The notes under the pieces: model-generated
Database searches by the model: none
Told to the model about the DNA's origin: nothing
What the model saw: only the letters and a program-made list of their open reading frames with translations
Position numbers and translations under genes: made by a program
DNA from: JAWLHK01 sp041690355 [NCBI: bacterium]
GTDB lineage: Bacteria; J088; JAWLBW01
Reading direction: 5' to 3'
NCBI GenBank assembly: GCA_041690355.1
Contig: JAWLHK010000002.1
Coordinates: 1 to 64,000 of the forward strand
Length of the DNA stretch: 64,000 nucleotides
Shown here: piece by piece, positions 61,121 to 64,000 of the stretch
Layout of the letters: each line of letters starts with the position of its first letter
Numbering within the stretch: position 1 is the stretch's first letter

Positions 61121-61282
61121 TCCATCGTTGTACCCGCCGGCGGCGCCCGGCGCCATACGAGGCCGCCCCGCGCCCCCATCCGGCCGTGCCCGATTTTGAC
61201 CGGTGCGCTCGGCCTGATAGGATTTGGAGTGAGCAAAACGGCCCCGCGGATGTTCGGCGGCGGCCGAGCCAGGGAGTATTGC

Positions 61283-61777
61283 ATGTCCAGTCTCGACAAA
61301 CTCGATCTGCTCGAAGGGATGGAAGGATCCGATCTCGTACAGGAAACCTTCCTTTTTCGCGAGCTTGGCTTCGACGAAACGGCGAAGCTGGCGGGCGCCT
61401 TCATGAAGCGCACTTTTGCCGACGGGGCGCACATCATCGAGGAGAACGCCATCGGCGACGCCCTCTACATCATCCAGAGCGGCACCGTGCAGATCGCGAA
61501 GTCCGACGGCGGATCGGAGCGTGTCCTCACCGAACTCGGCAAGGGGGAACTCGTGGGCGAGATGTCGCTCATCGAGGCTTCGCTCACCTCGGCCATGGTC
61601 AAGGCGAAAGGGCCGGTCGAGTGCCTGGTGCTCGCCAAGCGGGACCTGGACGCAATGATGCGCGACAACGCCGATCTGGCGCTCAAGGTCTACAAGGCAT
61701 TCTGCCACGTCCTGTCCGAACGCCTGCGCCGCACCTCGCAGGAACTCTTCGAACTGCAGCGCAAGCAGGGGAGCTGA
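61283..61777 (+). CDS. Cyclic-nucleotide-binding domain protein
   Basis: 164 residues: one cNMP-binding beta-roll (AFMKRTFADGAHIIEENAIGDALYIIQSGTVQIAK...GKGELVGEMSLIEASLTSAMVKA) with a C-terminal helix. The phosphate-binding cassette GELVGEMSLIEASLTSA lacks the canonical Arg of cAMP-binding CRP (usual RxxA is LTSA), so nucleotide specificity is open. No HTH follows, so it is not a transcription factor. The stop codon is 2 bp before the pilT start, implying a functional link to pilus retraction. Confidence 0.85.
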   Translation: MSSLDKLDLLEGMEGSDLVQETFLFRELGFDETAKLAGAFMKRTFADGAHIIEENAIGDALYIIQSGTVQIAKSDGGSERVLTELGKGELVGEMSLIEASLTSAMVKAKGPVECLVLAKRDLDAMMRDNADLALKVYKAFCHVLSERLRRTSQELFELQRKQGS

Positions 61778-61779
61778 CC

Positions 61780-62856
61780 ATGAACCTCGAGTACCTCAAC
61801 AAGCTGCTCACGATCGGCGTTCAGAACCACGCCTCCGACATCCACCTGAAGGTCGACCGCGCCCCCATGTTCCGCATCAACGGGGAACTCAAGGAGATCA
61901 AGGCGCCCAAGCTGAAGGCCGAGGATACGCAGGCCATCGTCGAAGGGCTGGTGAAGAACCACCCGGGCGCGCCCGACGTCAAGAAGATGACCGAATACGA
62001 CTCGTCGTATGCCCTGGCCGACGTCGGCCGGTTCCGCGTCAACGTCTTCCGGCAGCGCGGGTCGCTCGCCGTCATCCTGCGCGTCATCCCGATCAGCATC
62101 CCCTCGTTCGCGCAGCTCGGGCTGCCCAAGGTTCTCGAGAAGATCGCGGGGTACAAGCGCGGCCTCATCCTCGTGACCGGCGTGACCGGCAGCGGCAAAT
62201 CGTCGACCCTGGCGGCCATCATCGACCACATCAACACCCACCGGCAGGAGCACATTCTGACGCTGGAAGATCCCATTGAGTTCGTGCACGCCGACAAGCG
62301 TTCGTCGGTAAGCCAGCGCGAGATCGGCAGCGACAGCCAGGACTTTGCCGGGGCCCTGCGCGGCGCCCTGCGCCAGGACCCCGACGTGATTCTCATCGGC
62401 GAAATGCGCGACTTTGAAACCGTCGACATCGCGCTCAAGGCGGCCGAAACCGGTCACCTCGTACTGTCGACGGTGCACACGACCGACGCCGCCCGCACCA
62501 TCGGCCGCCTCATCGGCGTGTTTCCCGCGAATCAGCAGGACGGCGCGCGCATCCGCATCGCCGAGAATCTCAAGGCGAGCATCTCACAACGCCTGCTGCC
62601 GAAGGCCGAGGGCGCCGGCCGCGTGGTTGCCGCCGAAATCATGGTCAGCAACATGGGGGTCGAGGAGTGCATCAAGGATCCCGATAAGACGTCGCTCATG
62701 AAGGACGTCATCGCTCGCGGCAACCTCGACATCGGCTCGCAGACCTTCGACCAGCACCTGACCGAGCTGTACAAGTCGGGTCAGATCACGATGGATTCGG
62801 CGAAGTCGGCGGCGACGAACCCGTCGGACTTCGAGCGCGCCCTCGCGTTCGAGTAA
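61780..62856 (+). CDS. pilT: Type IV pilus retraction ATPase PilT
   Basis: 358 residues. Secretion ATPase motifs: N-terminal ASDIHLKVDRAPMFRINGEL, Walker A GVTGSGKS (134-141), Asp box TLEDPIEF, Walker B PDVILIGEMRD (about 201-211) and His box TGHLVLSTVHTTDA. PilT-specific features are the EMRDFETVDIALKAAETGH stretch and the absence of the PilB/GspE zinc cysteines. It powers pilus depolymerisation for twitching and DNA uptake. Start 61780 is fixed by the PilT N-terminus and follows the CNBD gene after 2 bp. Other pil genes are not in the window. Confidence 0.95.
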   Translation: MNLEYLNKLLTIGVQNHASDIHLKVDRAPMFRINGELKEIKAPKLKAEDTQAIVEGLVKNHPGAPDVKKMTEYDSSYALADVGRFRVNVFRQRGSLAVILRVIPISIPSFAQLGLPKVLEKIAGYKRGLILVTGVTGSGKSSTLAAIIDHINTHRQEHILTLEDPIEFVHADKRSSVSQREIGSDSQDFAGALRGALRQDPDVILIGEMRDFETVDIALKAAETGHLVLSTVHTTDAARTIGRLIGVFPANQQDGARIRIAENLKASISQRLLPKAEGAGRVVAAEIMVSNMGVEECIKDPDKTSLMKDVIARGNLDIGSQTFDQHLTELYKSGQITMDSAKSAATNPSDFERALAFE

Positions 62857-62882
62857 GCCGCGGTTCCCTCGGCGCGGCTTTT
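62856..62882 (+). terminator. Intrinsic terminator of pilT
   Basis: AGCCGCG (62856-62862) pairs with CGCGGCT (62873-62879) followed by TTTT. It starts at the last base of the pilT stop codon. Confidence 0.7.
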
Positions 62883-62898
62883 CGGGTACCTTGTCAGC

Positions 62899-63129
62899 AT
62901 GGCGCCCGTGCTTTATCCCGACGGCGATCGGTTCGAGATCGTTCTGCTGCACGAAGACAACGTCGGCCCGACCGTCGCCGTATTTGTTCGGGAGACCGAC
63001 GCCCGGCGGGCGATGGACCTGTGGGCCGGGAGCGAAGACGACTCCGGCGAGAAGGCACTGGCGGGCATGCGCGCGGCCATCCGGGCGGCCGGAATTCCGG
63101 CCGAATTTCCGGATCGGACCGATCCCTGA
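62899..63129 (+). CDS. Small hypothetical protein
   Basis: 76 acidic residues (MAPVLYPDGDRFEIVLLHEDNVGPTVAVFVRETDARRAMDLW in segments), alternating strand and helix, no signal or membrane segment. No family recognised. There is no RBS, but TACCTT ends six bases before the ATG, the same geometry as the leaderless genes here, which supports the start. A minus-strand frame of similar length overlaps it and is judged a shadow. Confidence 0.55.
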   Translation: MAPVLYPDGDRFEIVLLHEDNVGPTVAVFVRETDARRAMDLWAGSEDDSGEKALAGMRAAIRAAGIPAEFPDRTDP

Positions 63130-63169
63130 CCGGAACAGACACTGAGCGGAATCGGAAAGGAAGTCCTGC

Positions 63170-63364
63170 GTGAAGTCAGCCCCTACGTCGTGCGGATTCG
63201 ACCCCGCGCAGTTCCGCGAGCTGAAAGAGCAGCTCAAGGCCGGCTTGGTGACCGCCGTCTTTCACAAGCCGACGGGCCGCGTGCTCTATCTGGAACCCGC
63301 CGAGCTGGCGGCGCTGCCTGAAGCAGACTACGTCCCGGTGCGTTCCGGCCCGCCGGCACCCTGA
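63170..63364 (+). CDS. Small hypothetical protein
   Basis: 64 residues from a GTG with GGAAAGGAAG upstream. FDPAQFRELKEQLKAGLVTAVFHKPTGRVLYLEPAELAALPEADYVPV in segments suggests one helix and a beta hairpin. No family recognised. Same strand as the preceding small gene, 40 bp apart, and convergent with the LuxR-type regulator. Confidence 0.55.
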   Translation: MKSAPTSCGFDPAQFRELKEQLKAGLVTAVFHKPTGRVLYLEPAELAALPEADYVPVRSGPPAP

Positions 63365-63386
63365 CCTTGCCTCGGCGAGGGCGCGC

Positions 63387-64000
63387 TCAGTCGAGCATGC
63401 CCGCCTTGATGGCCTTCGTGACCGCTTCGGTGCGCGAGTGCACGCCGAGTTTCTTGTAGATGTGCTTGATGTGCACCTGAACCGTTCCGGCGCTGATCTG
63501 CAGGTGGCCGGCAATCTCGTCGTAGGTGTACCCGCCGATGAGCAGGTCGAGCACGTCCCGCTCACGACGCGACAGCTCGACCTCCGGGTCGCGTTCCTTG
63601 TCGGGCCCCAGGCTGTCTTCGGGCTGAAACTCGCGAAGGACGCGCCTGGCCACGGCCGGCGACATGGGCGCGCCTCCGTCGAGCACTTCGTTCATCCAGC
63701 GCACGATGTCTTCGAACGGCGCGTCTTTCAGAATGTAGCCGGAGGCTCCGGCCTTGAGGGCCGCCAGCAGCGTTTCGCGGTCGTCGAACACGGTGAGCAC
63801 CAGCACCTCGGGCGCATTGTCGAGGCGGCGCAGGCGCCGGATGGCATCGGTGCCGTGCATGCCCGGCAGGTCGAGGTCGAGCAGCACGATGTCGCAGGGG
63901 GGCGAAAACGTGCCCACCGCTTCGAGCAGGGCCTCGGCGGTTGCATAATGGCCGGCGATGTCGAAGCCGCGCCTCGAAAGCAGGTATACGAGGCTCTCGC
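63387..64000 (-). CDS. NarL/LuxR-type response regulator, C-terminal part (5' end outside window)
   Basis: The frame is open to the window edge (205 codons visible, reading ...ESLVYLLSRRGFDIAGHYATAEALLEAV before the listed part). Receiver: phospho-acceptor Asp in IVLLDLDLPGMHGTDAI, Thr in LVLTVFDD, Lys in YILKDAP. Output: LuxR HTH LSRRERDVLDLLIGGYTYDEIAGHLQISAGTVQVHIKHIYKKLGVHSRTEAV (in segments). Only about 10-20 N-terminal residues seem missing. The GTG at 63917 is internal, not the start. Partner kinase probably lies beyond the edge. Confidence 0.93.
   Translation of the reverse strand, partial: ESLVYLLSRRGFDIAGHYATAEALLEAVGTFSPPCDIVLLDLDLPGMHGTDAIRRLRRLDNAPEVLVLTVFDDRETLLAALKAGASGYILKDAPFEDIVRWMNEVLDGGAPMSPAVARRVLREFQPEDSLGPDKERDPEVELSRRERDVLDLLIGGYTYDEIAGHLQISAGTVQVHIKHIYKKLGVHSRTEAVTKAIKAGMLD

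Noticed and set aside
62894-63142. Minus-strand 82-codon frame opposite the small gene at 62899
   Set aside because: Arg/Pro-rich translation typical of an antisense shadow; the plus-strand frame has balanced composition and a -10 at the expected distance.

Overview
The window looks like one contiguous piece of a GC-rich chromosome from a diderm bacterium. At least eight proteins carry a lipobox signal peptide, and there is a diheme c-type cytochrome, a PilT motor ATPase, and very large repeat-built surface proteins. Two-component and c-di-GMP genes are dense, and copper type II monooxygenase-like lipoproteins are present. Together these fit a deltaproteobacterial-type lineage (Myxococcota or relatives), but no marker here settles the taxonomy. 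The tmRNA (ssrA) and smpB are intact.

Layout. 1-12.8 kb: the 3' part of a giant protein built of about 28 Ig-like repeats, two duplicated insertion cassettes and an LVIVD-type C-terminus. 12.9-25.3 kb: signalling and envelope genes, namely a GAF/PAS histidine kinase divergent from a CheY-like regulator, a DUF3089 lipoprotein, a BON-domain protein, a PAS-GGDEF-EAL protein, the first copper monooxygenase-like lipoprotein, a HAD hydrolase, a MerR regulator, a second receiver protein and an MscS channel. 25.4-32.5 kb: a 2336-residue lipoprotein with twelve cadherin-like repeats behind a clear sigma-70 promoter. 32.6-35.1 kb: a double-length U32 family protein.

35-46 kb is an accessory-rich stretch. 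It holds three PIN-toxin/antitoxin pairs and an Abi_2 (AbiD/F) HEPN gene with a structured leader RNA whose terminator-like hairpin contains the abi start codon. These sit among housekeeping genes (smpB, ssrA, an ABC1/UbiB kinase, a cytochrome c lipoprotein, the second copper monooxygenase-like lipoprotein). Short direct, inverted and tandem intergenic repeats mark their borders. One toxin-antitoxin pair is bracketed by perfect 47-bp direct repeats.

46.6-54.4 kb: ppsA, acetate-CoA ligase, pyruvate dehydrogenase E1alpha, E1beta and E2, and an acyl carrier protein. From the ligase onward each gene overlaps the next; ppsA is 2 nt upstream. The run handles acetyl-CoA, pyruvate and PEP, with no E3 gene. 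54.6-64 kb: SRPBCC protein, esterase lipoprotein, PhoD-like phosphatase, DUF819 membrane protein, small lipoprotein, a class I methyltransferase, a cyclic-nucleotide-binding protein directly upstream of pilT, two short hypothetical genes and the C-terminal part of a LuxR-type response regulator cut by the window edge.

Several genes show a -10 hexamer exactly six bases before the start codon (U32 gene, smpB, two antitoxin genes and probably two more), which implies leaderless mRNAs. The most interesting candidate system is the abi gene with its leader RNA between smpB and ssrA.
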